Below are positions 13,190 through 27,800 of a stretch of 64,000 nucleotides of DNA, in pieces. Each line of letters opens with the position of its first letter. Positions within the stretch are counted from its first letter, which is position 1. Position numbers and translations under genes: made by a program. Source of the stretch: Eurosta solidaginis (Eukaryota; Arthropoda; Insecta; Diptera; Tephritidae); contig NW_027136908.1 of assembly GCF_040869045.1 (NCBI RefSeq), positions 310,001 to 374,000 of the forward strand, read 5' to 3'. A model generated the notes under the pieces. That model was not told the DNA's origin. It saw only the letters and a list, made by a program, of their open reading frames with translations, and did no database searches.

Positions 13190-16100
13190 TCTGCAAAAAC
13201 AAAATCGATTCTATCTTGCATGGTTCAATAGATATAGACACTTATCCCTTTTAGTCGGTTAACCCCACCCAGTATGACGTAGAAATTGGACCGTTAGCGA
13301 TAGAACCTTGGATCTGCTTGTGGCTTAATATACGCATAAAAACCTATCATCTGCAAAAACAAAATCGATTCTATTTTGCATGGTTCAATAGATATGGACA
13401 CTTATCCCTTTTAGTCGGTTAACCCCACCCAGTATGACGTAGAAATTGAACCGTTAGCGATAGAACCTTGGATCAGCTTGTGGATTAATATACACATAAA
13501 AACCTATAATGCAAAAATAAAATCGATTCTGTCTTGCTTGGTTCAATAGATATGGACACTTATCCCTTTTAGTCGGTTAACCCCACACAGTATGACGTAG
13601 AAATTGAACCGTTAGCGATAGAACCTTGGGTCGGCTTGTGGATTAATATGCACATAAAAACCTACCATCTGCAAAAATAAATTCGATTCTACCTTGCTTG
13701 GTTCAATAGATATGGACACTTATCCCTATTAGTCGGTTAACCCCACCTAGTATGACGTAGAAATTGAACCGTTAGCGACAGAACCTTGGGTCAGCATGTG
13801 GATTAATATACACATAAAAACCTATAATGCAAAAATAAAATCGATTCTATCTTGCTTGGTTCAATAGATATAGACACTTATCCCTTTTAGTCGGTTAACC
13901 CCACCCAGTTTGACGTAGAAATTGAAACGTTAGCGATAGAACCTTGGGTCGGCTTGTGGATTAATATGCACATAAAAACCTACCATCTGCAAAAATAAAT
14001 TCGATTCTACCTTGCTTGGTTCAATAGATATGGACACTTATCCCTATTAGTCGGTTAACCCCACCTAGTATGACGTAGAAATTGAACCGTTAGCGACAGA
14101 ACCTTGGATCAGCATGTGGATTAATATACACATAAAAACCTATCATCTGCAAAAACAAAATCGATTCTGTCTTGCTTGGTTCAATAGATATGGACACTTA
14201 TCCCTTTTAGTCGGTTAACCCAACACAGTATGACGTAGAAATTGAACCGTTAGCGATAGAACCTTGGATCAGCTTGTGGATTAATGTACACATAAAAACC
14301 TATCATCTGCAAAAACAAAATCGATTCTATCTTGCATGGTACAATAGATATGGACACTTATCCCTTTTAGTCGGTTAACCCCACCCAGTATAACGTAGAA
14401 ATTGAACCGTTAGCGATAGAACCTTGGATCAGCTTGTGGATTAATATACACATAAAAACCTATCATCTGCAAAAACAAAATCGATTCTATCTTGCATGGT
14501 ACAATAGATATGGACACTTATCCCTTTTAGTCGGTTAACCCCACCCAGCATGACGTAGAAATTGAACCGTTAGCGATAGAACCTTGGATCAGCATGTGGA
14601 TTAATATACACATAAAAACCTACCATCTTCAAAAATAAAATCGATTCTATCTTGCTTGGTTCAATAGATATAGACACTTATCCCTTTTAGTCGGTTAACC
14701 CCACCCAGTATAACGTAGAAATTGAACCGTTAGCAATAGAACCTTGGATCAGCTTGTGGATTAATATACACATAAAAACCTATCATCTGCAAAAACAAAA
14801 TCGATTCTATCTTGCATGGTACAATAGATATGGACACTTATCCCTTTTAGTCGGTTAACCCCACCCAGCATGACGTAGAAATTGAACCGTTAGCGATAGA
14901 ACCTTGGATCAGCTTGTGGATTAATGTACACATAAAAACTTATCATCTGCAAAAACAAAATCGATTCTATCTTGCATGGTTCAATAGATATAGACACTTA
15001 TCCCTTTTAGTCGGTTAACCCCACCCAGTATGACGTAGAAATTGAACCGTTAGCGATAGAACCTTGGATCTGCTTGTGGATTAATATACGCATAAAAACC
15101 TATCATCTGCAAAAACAAAATCGATTCTATTTTGCATGGTTCAATAGATATGGACACTTATCCCTTTTAGTCGGTTAACCCCACCCAGTATGACGTAGAA
15201 ATTGAACCGTTAGCGATAGAACCTTGGATCAGCTTGTGGATTAATATACACATAAAAACCTATAATGCAAAAATAAAATCGATTCTATTTTGCTTGGTTC
15301 AATAGATATAGACACTTATCCCTTTTATGACGTAGAAATTGAACCGTTAGCGATAGAACCTTGGATCAGCTTGTGGATTAATATACACATAAAAACCTAT
15401 CATCTGCAAACACAAAATCGATTCTATCTTGCATGGTTCAATAGATATGGACACTTATCCCTTTTAGTCGGTTAACCCCACCCAGTATGACGTAGAAATT
15501 GAACCGTTAGCGATAGAACCTTGGATCAGCTTGTGGATTAATATACACATAAAAACCTATCACCTGCAAAAACAAAATCGATTCTATCTTGCATGGTTCA
15601 ATAGATATGGACACTTATCCCTTTTAGTCGGTTAACCCCACCCAGTTTGACGTAGGAATTGAACCGTTAGCGATAGAACCTTGGATCAGCTTTTGGATTA
15701 ATATACACATAAAAACCTACCATCTGCAAAAATAAAATCGATTCTGTCTTGCTTGGTTCAATAGATATGGACACTTATCCCTTTTAGTCGGTTAACCCCA
15801 CACAGTATGACGTAGAAATTGAACCGTTAACGACAGAACCTTGGATCAGCTAGTGGATTAATATACACATAAAAGCCTACCATCTGCAAAAATAAAATCG
15901 ATTCTGTCTTGCTTGGTTCAATAGATATGGACACTTATCCCTTTTAGTCGGTTAACCCCACCCAGTTTGACGTAGAAATTGAACGCTTAGCGATTGAACC
16001 TTGGGTTAGCTTGTGGATTAATATGCACATAAAAACCTACCATCTGCAAAAATAAATTCGATTCTACCTTGCTTGGTTCAATAGATATGGACACTTATCC

Positions 16101-19100
16101 CTATTAGTCGGTTAACCCCACCTAGTATGACGTAGAAATTGAACCGTTAGCGATAGAATCTTGGATCAGCTTGTGGATTAATATACACATAAAAACCTAT
16201 CATCTGCAAAAACAGAATCGATTCTGTCTTGCTTGGTTCAATAGATATGGACACTTATCCCTTTTAGTCGGTTAACCCCACCCAGCATGACGTAGAAATT
16301 GAACCGTTAGAGATAGAACCTTGGATCAGCTTTTGGATTAATATACACATAAAAACCTACCATCTGCAAAAACAAAATCGATTCTGTCTTGCTTGGTTCA
16401 ATAGATATGGACACTTATCCCTTTTAGTCGGTTAACCCCACCCAGTATGACGTAGAAATTGAACCGCTAACGATAGAACCTTGGATCAGCTTTTGGATTA
16501 ATATACACATAAAAACCTACAATCTGCAAAAATAAAATCGATCCAGTCTTGCTTGGTTCAATAGATATGGACACTTATCCCTTTTAGTCGGTTAACCCCA
16601 CCCAGTTTGACGTAGAAATTAAACCGTTAGCGATAGAACCTTGGATCAGCTTTTGGATTAATATACACATAAAAACCTACAATCTGCAAAAATAAAATAT
16701 ATCCAGTCTTGCTTGGTTCAATAGATATGGACACTTATCCCTTTTAGTCGGTTAACCCCACCCAGTTTGACGTAGAAATTGAACCGTTAGCGATAGAACC
16801 TTGGATCAGCTTTTGGATTAATATACACATAAAAACCTACCATCTGCAAAAATAAAATCGATTCTGTCTTGCTTGGTTCAACAGATATGAACACTTATCC
16901 CTTTTAATCGGTTAACCCCACACAGTATGACGTAGAAATTGAACCGTTAACGACAGAACCTTGGATCAGCTAGTGGGTTAATATACACATAAAACCTACC
17001 ATCTGCAAAAATAAAATCGATTCTGTCTTACTTGGTTCAATAGATATGGACAATTATCCCTTTTAGTCGGTTAACCCCACCCAGTTTGACGTAGAAATTG
17101 AACCGCTAACGATAGAACCTTGGATCAGCTTTTGGATTAATATACACATAAAAACCTACCATCTGCAAAGATAAAATCGATTCTGTCTTGCTTGGTTCAA
17201 TAGATATGGACACTTATCCCTTTTAATCGGTTAACCCCACACAGTATGACGTAGAAATTGAACCGTTAACGACAGAACCTTGGATCAGCTAGTGGATTAA
17301 TATACACATAAAAACCTACCATCTGCAAAAATAAAATCGATTCTGTCTTGCTTGGTTCAATAGATATGGACACTTATCCCTTTTAGTCGGTTAACCCCAC
17401 CCAGTATGACGTAGAAATTGAACCGCTAGCGATAGAACCTTGGATCAGCTTTTGGATTAATATACACATAAAAACCTACCATCTGCAAAAATAAAATCGA
17501 TTCTGTCTTGCTTGGTTCAATAGATATGGACACTTATCCCCTTTTAGTCGGTTAACCCCACCCAGTTTGACGTAGAAATTGAACCGTTAGCGATAGAACC
17601 TTGGATCAGCTTGTGGATTAATATGCACATAAAAACCTACCATCTGCAAAAATAAAATCGATTCTATATTGCTTGGTTCAATAGATATGGACACTTATCC
17701 CTTTTAGTCGGTTAAACCCCACCCAGTATAACGTAGAAATTGAACCGGTGGCGATAGAACCTTCGATCAGCTTGTGGATTAATATACACATAAAAACCTA
17801 TCATCTGCAAAAACAAAATCGATTCTATCTTGCTTGGTTCAATAGATGTGGACACTTATTCCCTTTTAGTCGGTTAACCCCCACCCAGTTTGACGTAGAA
17901 ATTGAACTGTTAGCGATAGAACCTTGGGTCAGCTTGTGGATTAATATGCACATAAAAACCTACCATCTGCAAAAGTAAATTCGATTCTACCTTGCTTGGT
18001 TCAATAGATATGGACACTTATCCCTATTAGTCGGTTAACCCCACCTAGTATGACGTAGAAATTGAACCGTTAGCAATATAACCTTGGATCAGCTTGTGGA
18101 TTAATATACACATAAAAACCTATCATCTGCAAAAACAAAATCGATTCTATCTAGCTTGGTTCAATAGATATGGACACTTATCCCTTTTAGTCGGTTAACC
18201 CCACACAGTATGACGTAGAAATTGAACCGCTAGCGATAGAACCTTGGATCAGCTTTTGGATTAATACAGACATAAAAGCCTACCATCTGCAAAAATAAAA
18301 TCGATTCTGTCTTGCTTGGTTCAATAGATATGGACACTTATCCCTTTTAGTCGGTTAACCCCTACCCAGTTTGACGTAGAAATTGAACGGTTAGCGATAG
18401 AACATTGGGTCAGCTTGTGGATTAATATGCATATAAAAACCTACCATCTGCAAAAATAAATTCGATTCTACCTTGCTTGGTTCAATAGATATGGACACTT
18501 ATCCCTATTAGTCGGTTAACCCCACCTAGTATGGCGTAGAAATTGAACCGTTAGCGATAGAATCTTGGATCAGCTTGTGGATTAATATATACATAAAAAC
18601 CTATCATCTGCAAAAACAGAATCGATTCTGTCTTGCTTGGTTCAATAGATATGGACACTTATCCCTTTTAGTCGGTTAACCCCACCCAGCATGACGTAGA
18701 AATTGAACCGTTAGAGATAGAACCTTGGATCAGCTTTTGGATTAATATACACATAAAAACCTACCATCTGCAAAAATAAAATCGATTCCGTTTTGCTAGG
18801 TTCAATAGATATGGACACTTATCCCTTTTAGTCGGTTAACCCCACCCAGTATGACGTAGAAATTGAAACCGTTAGCGATAGAACCTTGGATCAGCTTTTG
18901 GATTAATATACACATAGAAACCTACCATCTGCAAAAACAGAATCGATTCTGTCTTGCTTGGTTCAATAGATATGGACACTTATCCCTTTTAGTCGGTTAA
19001 CCCCACCCAGCAATGACGTAGAAATTGAACCGTTAGAGATAGAACCTTGGATCAGCTTTTGGATTAATATACACATAAAAACCTACCATCTGCAAAAATA

Positions 19101-20475
19101 AAATCGATCCTGTCTTGCTTGGTTCAATAGATATGGCCACTTATCCCTTTTAGTCGGTTAACCCCACCCAGTTTGACGTAGAAACTGAACCGTTAGCGAT
19201 AGAACCTTGGATCAGCTTTTGGATTAATATACACATAGAAACCTACCATCTGCAAAAATAAAATCGATTCTGTCTTGCTTGGTTCAATAGATATGGACAC
19301 TTATCCCTTTTGGTCGGTTAACCCCACACAGTATGACGTAGGAAATTGAACCGTTAACGACAGAACCTTGGATCAGCTAGTGGATTAATATACACATAAA
19401 AACCTACCATCTGCAAAAATAAAATCGATTCTGTCTTGCTTGGTTCAATAGATATGGACAATTATCCCTTTTAGTCGGTTAACCCCACCCAGTTTGACGT
19501 AGAAACTGAAACGTTAGCGATAGAACCTTGGGTCAGCTTGTGGATTAATGTGCACATAAAAACCTACCATCTGCAAAAATAAATTCGATTCTGCCTTGCT
19601 TGGTTCAATAGATATGGACACTTATCCCTATTAGTCGGTTAAACCCACCTAGAATGACGTAGAAATTGAACCGTTAGCGACAGAACCTTGGATCAGCATG
19701 TGGATTAATATACACATAAAAACCTATCATCTGCAAAAACAAAATCGATTCTGTCTTGCTTGGTTCAATAGATATGGACACTTATCCCTTTTAGTCGGTT
19801 AACCTCAACACAGTATGACGTAGAAATTGAACCGTTAGCGATAGAACTTTGGATCAGCTTGTGGATTAATATACACATAAAAAACCTACCATCTGCAAAA
19901 ATAAAATCGATTCTATCTTGCTTGGTTCAATAGATATAGACACTTATCCCTTTTAGTCGGTTAACCCCACCCAGTATAACGTAGAAATTGAACCGTTAGA
20001 GATAGAACCTTGGATCAGCTTGTGGATTAATACACACATAAAAACCTATCATCTGCAAAAACAAAATCGATTCTATCTTGCATGGTACAATAGATATGGG
20101 ACACTTATCCCTTTTAGTCGGTTAACCCCACCCAGCATGACGTAAAAATTGAACCGTTAGCGATAGAACCTTGGATCAGCTTGTGGATTAATATACACAT
20201 AAAAAACCTATCATCTGCAAAAACAAAATCGATTCTATCTTGCATGGTTCAATAAATATGGACACTTATCCCTTTTAGTCGGTTAACCCCAACCAGTATG
20301 ACGTAGAAATTGAACCGTTAGCGATAGAACCTTGGATTTGCTTGTGGATTAATATACGCATAAAAACCTGTCATCTGCAAAAATAAAATCGATTCTATTT
20401 TGCATGGTTCAATAGATATGGACACTTATCCCTTTTAGTCGGTTAACCCCACCCAGTATGACGTAGAAATTGAAC
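13190..20475 (+). repeat. Segmental duplication within satellite, copy 1
   Basis: A block of about 7.3 kb that matches 21815-28930. The offset is 8625 bp at the left (for example 13501 versus 22126 and 15290 versus 23915). It falls to about 8455 at the right, because copy 1 has one additional monomer near 18860-19020 and about ten single-base insertions. Both copies share rare markers such as GTAGGAATTG, GATCCAGTC, TTCAACAGATATGAACAC and TTTTAATCGG. Before 13190 the two sequences differ (AGCATGTGG versus a TTTGCTTGTGG monomer). The extra bases lie almost all in homopolymers. Confidence 0.85.
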
Positions 20476-21755
20476 CGCTAGCGATAGAACCTTGGATCAG
20501 CTTTTGGATTAATATACACATAAAAACCTACCATCTGCAAAAATAAAATCGATTCTGTCTTGCTTGGTTCAATAGATATGGACACTTATCCCTTTTAGTC
20601 GGTTAACCCCACCCAGTTTGACGTAGAAATTGAACCGTTAGCGATAGAACCTTGGATCAGCTTGTGGATTAATATGCACATAAAAACCTACCATCTGCAA
20701 AAATAAAATCGATTCTATATTGCTTGGTTCAATAGATATGAACACTTATCCCTTTTAGTCGGTTAACCCCACCCAGTATAACGTAGAAATTGAACCGGTG
20801 GCGATAGAACCTTCGATCAGCTTGTGGATTAATTTACACATAAAAAACCTATCATCTGCAAAAACAAAATCGATTCTATCTTGCTTGGTTCAATAGATGT
20901 GGACACTTATTCCTTTTAGTCGGTTAACCCCACCCAGTTTGACGTAGAAATTGAACTGTTAGCGATAGAACCTTGGGTCAGCTTGTGGATTAATATGCAC
21001 ATAAAAACCTACCATCTGCAAAAGTAAATTCGATTCTACCTTGCTTGGTTCAATAGATATGGACACTTATCCCTATTAGTCGGTTAACCCCACCTAGTAT
21101 GACGTAGAAATTGAACCGTTAGCAATATAACCTTGGATCAGCTTGTGGATTAATATACACATAAAAACCTATCATCTGCAAAAACAAAATCGATTCTATC
21201 TTGCTTGGTTCAATAGATATGGACACTTATCCCTTTTAGTCGGTTAACCCCACACAGTATGACGTAGAAATTGAACCGCTAGCGATAGAACCTTGGATCA
21301 GCTTTTGGATTAATACAGACATAAAAGCCTACCATCTGCAAAAATAAAATCGATTCTGTCTTGCTTGGTTCAATAGATATGGACACTTATCCCTTTTAGT
21401 CGGTTAACCCTACCCAGTTTGACGTAGAAATTGAACGGTTAGCGATAGAACATTGGGTCAGCTTGTGGATTAATATGCATATAAAAACCTACCATCTGCA
21501 AAAATAAATTCGATTCTACCTTGCTTGGTTCAATAGATATGGACACTTATCCCTATTAGTCGGTTAACCCCACCTAGTATGGCGTAGAAATTGAACCGTT
21601 AGCGATAGAATCTTGGATCAGCTTGTGGATTAATATACACATAAAAACCTATCATCTGCAAAAACAGAATCGATTCTGTCTTGCTTGGTTCAATAGATAT
21701 GGACACTTATCCCTTTTAGTCGGTTAACCCCACCCAGCATGACGTAGAAATTGAA
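20453..21755 (+). repeat. Third, partial copy of the 17.4-18.7 kb segment
   Basis: The sequence starting at CCAGTATGACG (20453) follows the variant order of 17401-18700 and of 26027-27300: GCTAGCG, ATTCTATATTGC, GAACCGGTGGCG, CCTTCGATCAG, GAACTGTTAG, GCAATATAACC, CAGACATAAAAGCC and CACCTAGTATGGCG. It departs from them near 21760, where a GGATTTGCTTG monomer bridges to the start of copy 2 at 21815. This looks like a junction produced by unequal exchange. Confidence 0.75.
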
Positions 21756-21814
21756 CCGTTAGCGATAGAACCTTGGATTTGCTTGTGGATTAATATACGC
21801 ATAAAAACCTATCA

Positions 21815-24800
21815 TCTGCAAAAACAAAATCGATTCTATCTTGCATGGTTCAATAGATATAGACACTTATCCCTTTTAGTCGGTTAACCCCACCCAGTAT
21901 GACGTAGAAATTGGACCGTTAGCGATAGAACCTTGGATCTGCTTGTGGCTTAATATACGCATAAAAACCTATCATCTGCAAAAACAAAATCGATTCTATT
22001 TTGCATGGTTCAATAGATATGGACACTTATCCCTTTTAGTCGGTTAACCCCACCCAGTATGACGTAGAAATTGAACCGTTATCGATAGAACCTTGGATCA
22101 GCTTGTGGATTAATATACACATAAAAACCTATAATGCAAAAATAAAATCGATTCTGTCTTGCTTGGTTCAATAGATATGGACACTTATCCCTTTTAGTCG
22201 GTTAACCCCACACAGTATGACGTAGAAATTGAACCGTTAGCGATAGAACCTTGGGTCGGCTTGTGGATTAATATGCACATAAAAACCTACCATCTGCAAA
22301 AATAAATTCGATTCTACCTTGCTTGGTTCAATAGATATGGACACTTATCCCTATTAGTCGGTTAACCCCACCTAGTATGACGTAGAAATTGAACCGTTAG
22401 CGACAGAACCTTGGATCAGCATGTGGATTAATATACACATAAAAACCTATAATGCAAAAATAAAATCGATTCTATCTTGCTTGGTTCAATAGATATAGAC
22501 ACTTATCCCTTTTAGTCGGTTAACCCCACCCAGTTTGACGTAGAAATTGAAACGTTAGCGATAGAACCTTGGGTCGGCTTGTGGATTAATATGCACATAA
22601 AAACCTACCATCTGCAAAAATAAATTCGATTCTACCTTGCTTGGTTCAATAGATATGGACACTTATCCCTATTAGTCGGTTAACCCCACCTAGTATGACG
22701 TAGAAATTGAACCGTTAGCGACAGAACCTTGGATCAGCATGTGGATTAATATACACATAAAAACCTATCATCTGCAAAAACAAAATCGATTCTGTCTTGC
22801 TTGGTTCAATAGATATGGACACTTATCCCTTTTAGTCGGTTAACCCCACACAGTATGACGTAGAAATTGAACCGTTAGCGATAGAACCTTGGATCAGCTT
22901 GTGGATTAATGTACACATAAAAACCTATCATCTGCAAAAACAAAATCGATTCTATCTTGCATGGTACAATAGATATGGACACTTATCCCTTTTAGTCGGT
23001 TAACCCCACCCAGTATAACGTAGAAATTGAACCGTTAGCGATAGAACCTTGGATCAGCTTGTGGATTAATATACACATAAAAACCTATCATCTGCAAAAA
23101 CAAAATCGATTCTATCTTGCATGGTACAATAGATATGGACACTTATCCCTTTTAGTCGGTTAACCCCACCCAGCATGACATAGAAATTGAACCGTTAGCG
23201 ATAGAACCTTGGATCAGCATGTGGATTAATATACACATAAAAACCTACCATCTTCAAAAATAAAATCGATTCTATCTTGCTTGGTTCAATAGATATAGAC
23301 ACTTATCCCTTTTAGTCGGTTAACCCCACCCAGTATAACGTAGAAATTGAACCGTTAGCAATAGAACCTTGGATCAGCTTGTGGATTAATATACACATAA
23401 AAACCTATCATCTGCAAAAACAAAATCGATTCTATCTTGCATGGTACAATAGGTATGGACACTTATCCCTTTTAGTCGGTTAACCCCACCCAGCATGACG
23501 TAGAAATTGAACCGTTAGCGATAGAACCTTGGATCAGCTTGTGGATTAATGTACACATAAAAACTTATCATCTGCAAAAACAAAATCGATTCTATCTTGC
23601 ATGGTTCAATAGATATAGACACTTATCCCTTTTAGTCGGTTAACCCCACCCAGTATGACGTAGAAATTGAACCGTTAGCGATAGAACCTTGGATCTGCTT
23701 GTGGATTAATATACGCATAAAAACCTATCATCTGCAAAAACAAAATCGATTCTATTTTGCATGGTTCAATAGATATGGACACTTATCCCTTTTTGTCGGT
23801 TAACCCCACCCAGTATGACGTAGAAATTGAACCGTTAGCGATAGAACCTTGGATCAGCTTGTGGATTAATATACACATAAAAACCTATAATGCAAAAATA
23901 AAATCGATTCTATTTTGCTTGGTTCAATAGATATAGACACCTATCCCTTTTATGACGTAGAAATTGAACCGTTAGCGATAGAACCTTGGATCAGCTTGTG
24001 GATTAATATACACATAAAAACCTATCATCTGCAAACACAAAATCGATTCTATCTTGCATGGTTCAATAGATATGGACACTTATCCCTTTTAGTCGGTTAA
24101 CCCCACCCAGTATGACGTAGAAATTGAACCGTTAGCGATAGAACCTTGGATCAGCTTGTGGATTAATATACACATAAAAACCTATCACCTGCAAAAACAA
24201 AATCGATTCTATCTTGCATGGTTCAATAGATATGGACACTTATCCCTTTTAGTCGGTTAACCCCACCCAGTTTGACGTAGGAATTGAACCGTTAGCGATA
24301 GAACCTTGGATCAGCTTTTGGATTAATATACACATAAAAACCTACCATCTGCAAAAATAAAATCGATTCTGTCTTGCTTGGTTCAATAGATATGGACACT
24401 TATCCCTTTTAGTCGGTTAACCCCACACAGTATGACGTAGAAATTGAACCGTTAACGACAGAACCTTGGATCAGCTAGTGGATTAATATACACATAAAAG
24501 CCTACCATCTGCAAAAATAAAATCGATTCTGTCTTGCTTGGTTCAATAGATATGGACACTTATCCCTTTTAGTCGGTTAACCCCACCCAGTTTGACGTAG
24601 AAATTGAACGGTTAGCGATTGAACCTTGGGTTAGCTTGTGGATTAATATGCACATAAAAACCTACCATCTGCAAAAATAAATTCGATTCTACCTTGCTTG
24701 GTTCAATAGATATGGACACTTATCCCTATTAGTCGGTTAACCCCACCTAGTATGACGTAGAAATTGAACCGTTAGCGATAGAATCTTGGATCAGCTTGTG

Positions 24801-27800
24801 GATTAATATACACATAAAAACCTATCATCTGCAAAAACAGAATCGATTCTGTCTTGCTTGGTTCAATAGATATGGACACTTATCCCTTTTAGTCGGTTAA
24901 CCCCACCCAGCATGACGTAGAAATTGAACCGTTAGAGATAGAACCTTGGATCAGCCTTTGGATTAATATACACATAAAAACCTACCATCTGCAAAAATAA
25001 AATCGATTCTGTCTTGCTTGGTTCAATAGATATGGACACTTATCCCTTTTAGTCGGTTAACCCCACCCAGTATGACGTAGAAATTGAACCGCTAACGATA
25101 GAACCTTGGATCAGCTTTTGGATTAATATACACATAAAAACCTACAATCTGCAAAAATAAAATCGATCCAGTCTTGCTTGGTTCAATAGATATGGACACT
25201 TATCCCTTTTAGTCGGTTAACCCCACCCAGTTTGACGTAGAAATTAAACCGTTAGCGATAGAACCTTGGATCAGCTTTTGGATTAATATACACATAAAAA
25301 CCTACAATCTGCAAAAATAAAATCGATCCAGTCTTGCTTGGTTCAATAGATATGGACACTTATCCCTTTTAGTCGGTTAACCCCACCCAGTTTGACGTAG
25401 AAATTGAACCGTTAGCGATAGAACCTTGGATCAGCTTTTGGATTAATATACACATAAAAACCTACCATCTGCAAAAATAAAATCGATTCTGTCTTGCTTG
25501 GTTCAACAGATATGAACACTTATCCCTTTTAATCGGTTAACCCCACACAGTATGACGTAGAAATTGAACCGTTAACGACAGAACCTTGGATCAGCTAGTG
25601 GGTTAATATACACATAAAAACCTACCATCTGCAAAAATAAAATCGATTCTGTCTTACTTGGTTCAATAGATATGGACAATTATCCCTTTTAGTCGGTTAA
25701 CCCCACCCAGTTTGACGTAGAAATTGAACCGCTAACGATAGAACCTTGGATCAGCTTTTGGATTAATATACACATAAAAACCTACCATCTGCAAAAATAA
25801 AATCGATTCTGTCTTGCTTGGTTCAATAGATATGGACACTTATCCCTTTTAATCGGTTAACCCCACACAGTATGACGTAGAAATTGAACCGTTAACGACA
25901 GAACCTTGGATCAGCTAGTGGATTAATATACACATAAAAACCTACCATCTGCAAAAATAAAATCGATTCTGTCTTGCTTGGTTCAATAGATATGGACACT
26001 TATCCCTTTTAGTCGGTTAACCCCACCCAGTATGACGTAGAAATTGAACCGCTAGCGATAGAACCTTGGATCAGCTTTTGGATTAATATACACATAAAAA
26101 CCTACCATCTGCAAAAATAAAATCGATTCTGTCTTGCTTGGTTCAATAGATATGGACACTTATCCCTTTTAGTCGGTTAACCCCACCCAGTTTGACGTAG
26201 AAATTGAACCGTTAGCGATAGAACCTTGGATCAGCTTGTGGATTAATATGCAGATAAAAACCTACCATCTGCAAAAATAAAATCGATTCTATATTGCTTG
26301 GTTCAATAGATAGGGACACTTATCCCTTTTAGTCGGTTAACCCCACCCAGTATAACGTAGAAATTGAACCGGTGGCGATAGAACCTTCGATCAGCTTGTG
26401 GATTAATATACACATAAAAACCTATCATCTGCAAAAACAAAATCGATTCTATCTTGCTTGGTTCAATAGATGTGGACACTTATTCCTTTTAGTCGGTTAA
26501 CCCCACCCAGTTTGACGTAGAAATTGAACTGTTAGCGATAGAACCTTGGGTCAGCTTGTGGATTAATATGCACATAAAAACCTACCATCTGCAAAAGTAA
26601 ATTCGATTCTACCTTGCTTGGTTCAATAGATATGGACACTTATCCCTATTAGTCGGTTAACCCCACCTAGTATGACGTAGAAATTGAACCGTTAGCAATA
26701 TAACCTTGGATCAGCTTGTGGATTAATATACACATAAAAACCTATCATCTGCAAAAACAAAATCGATTCTATCTTGCTTGGTTCAATAGATATGGACACT
26801 TATCCCTTTTAGTCGGTTAACCCCACACAGTATGACGTAGAAATTGAACCGCTAGCGATAGAACCTTGGATCAGCTTTTGGATTAATACAGACATAAAAG
26901 CCTACCATCTGCAAAAATAAAATCGATTCTGTCTTGCTTGGTTCAATAGATATGGACACTTATCCCTTTTAGTCGGTTAACCCTACCCAGTTTGACGTAG
27001 AAATTGAACGGTTAGCGATAGAACATTGGGTCAGCTTGTGGATTAATATGCATATAAAAACCTACCATCTGCAAAAATAAATTCGATTCTACCTTGCTTG
27101 GTTCAATAGATATGGACACTTATCCCTATTAGTCGGTTAACCCCACCTAGTATGGCGTAGAAATTGAACCGTTAGCGATAGAATCTTGGATCAGCTTGTG
27201 GATTAATATACACATAAAAACCTATCATCTGCAGAAACAGAATCGATTCTGTCTTGCTTGGTTCAATAGATATGGACACTTATCCCTTTTATTCGGTTAA
27301 CCCCACCCAGCATGACGTAGAAATTGAACCGTTAGAGATAGAACCTTGGATCAGCTTTTGGATTAATATACACATAAAAACCTACCATCTGCAAAAATAA
27401 AATCGATTCCGTTTTGCTAGGTTCAATAGATATGGACACTTATCCCTTTTAGTCGGTTAACCCCACCCAGTATGACGTAGAAATTGAACCGCTAACGATA
27501 GAACCTTGGATCAGCTTTTGGATTAATATACACATAAAAACCTACCATCTGCAAAAATAAAATCGATCCTGTCTTGCTTGGTTCAATAGATATGGCCACT
27601 TATCCCTTTTAGTCGGTTAACCCCACCCAGTTTGACGTAGAAATTGAACCGTTAGCGATAGAACCTTGGATCAGCTTTTGGATTAATATACACATAGAAA
27701 CCTACCATCTGCAAAAATAAAATCGATTCTGTCTTGCTTGGTTCAATAGATATGGACACTTATCCCTTTTGGTCGGTTAACCCCACACAGTATGACGTAG

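Noticed and set aside
17748..17978. 76-aa plus-strand frame
   Set aside because: It exists only because of extra homopolymer bases that keep the satellite frame open. The paralogous copies at 20.8 and 26.4 kb lack those bases.
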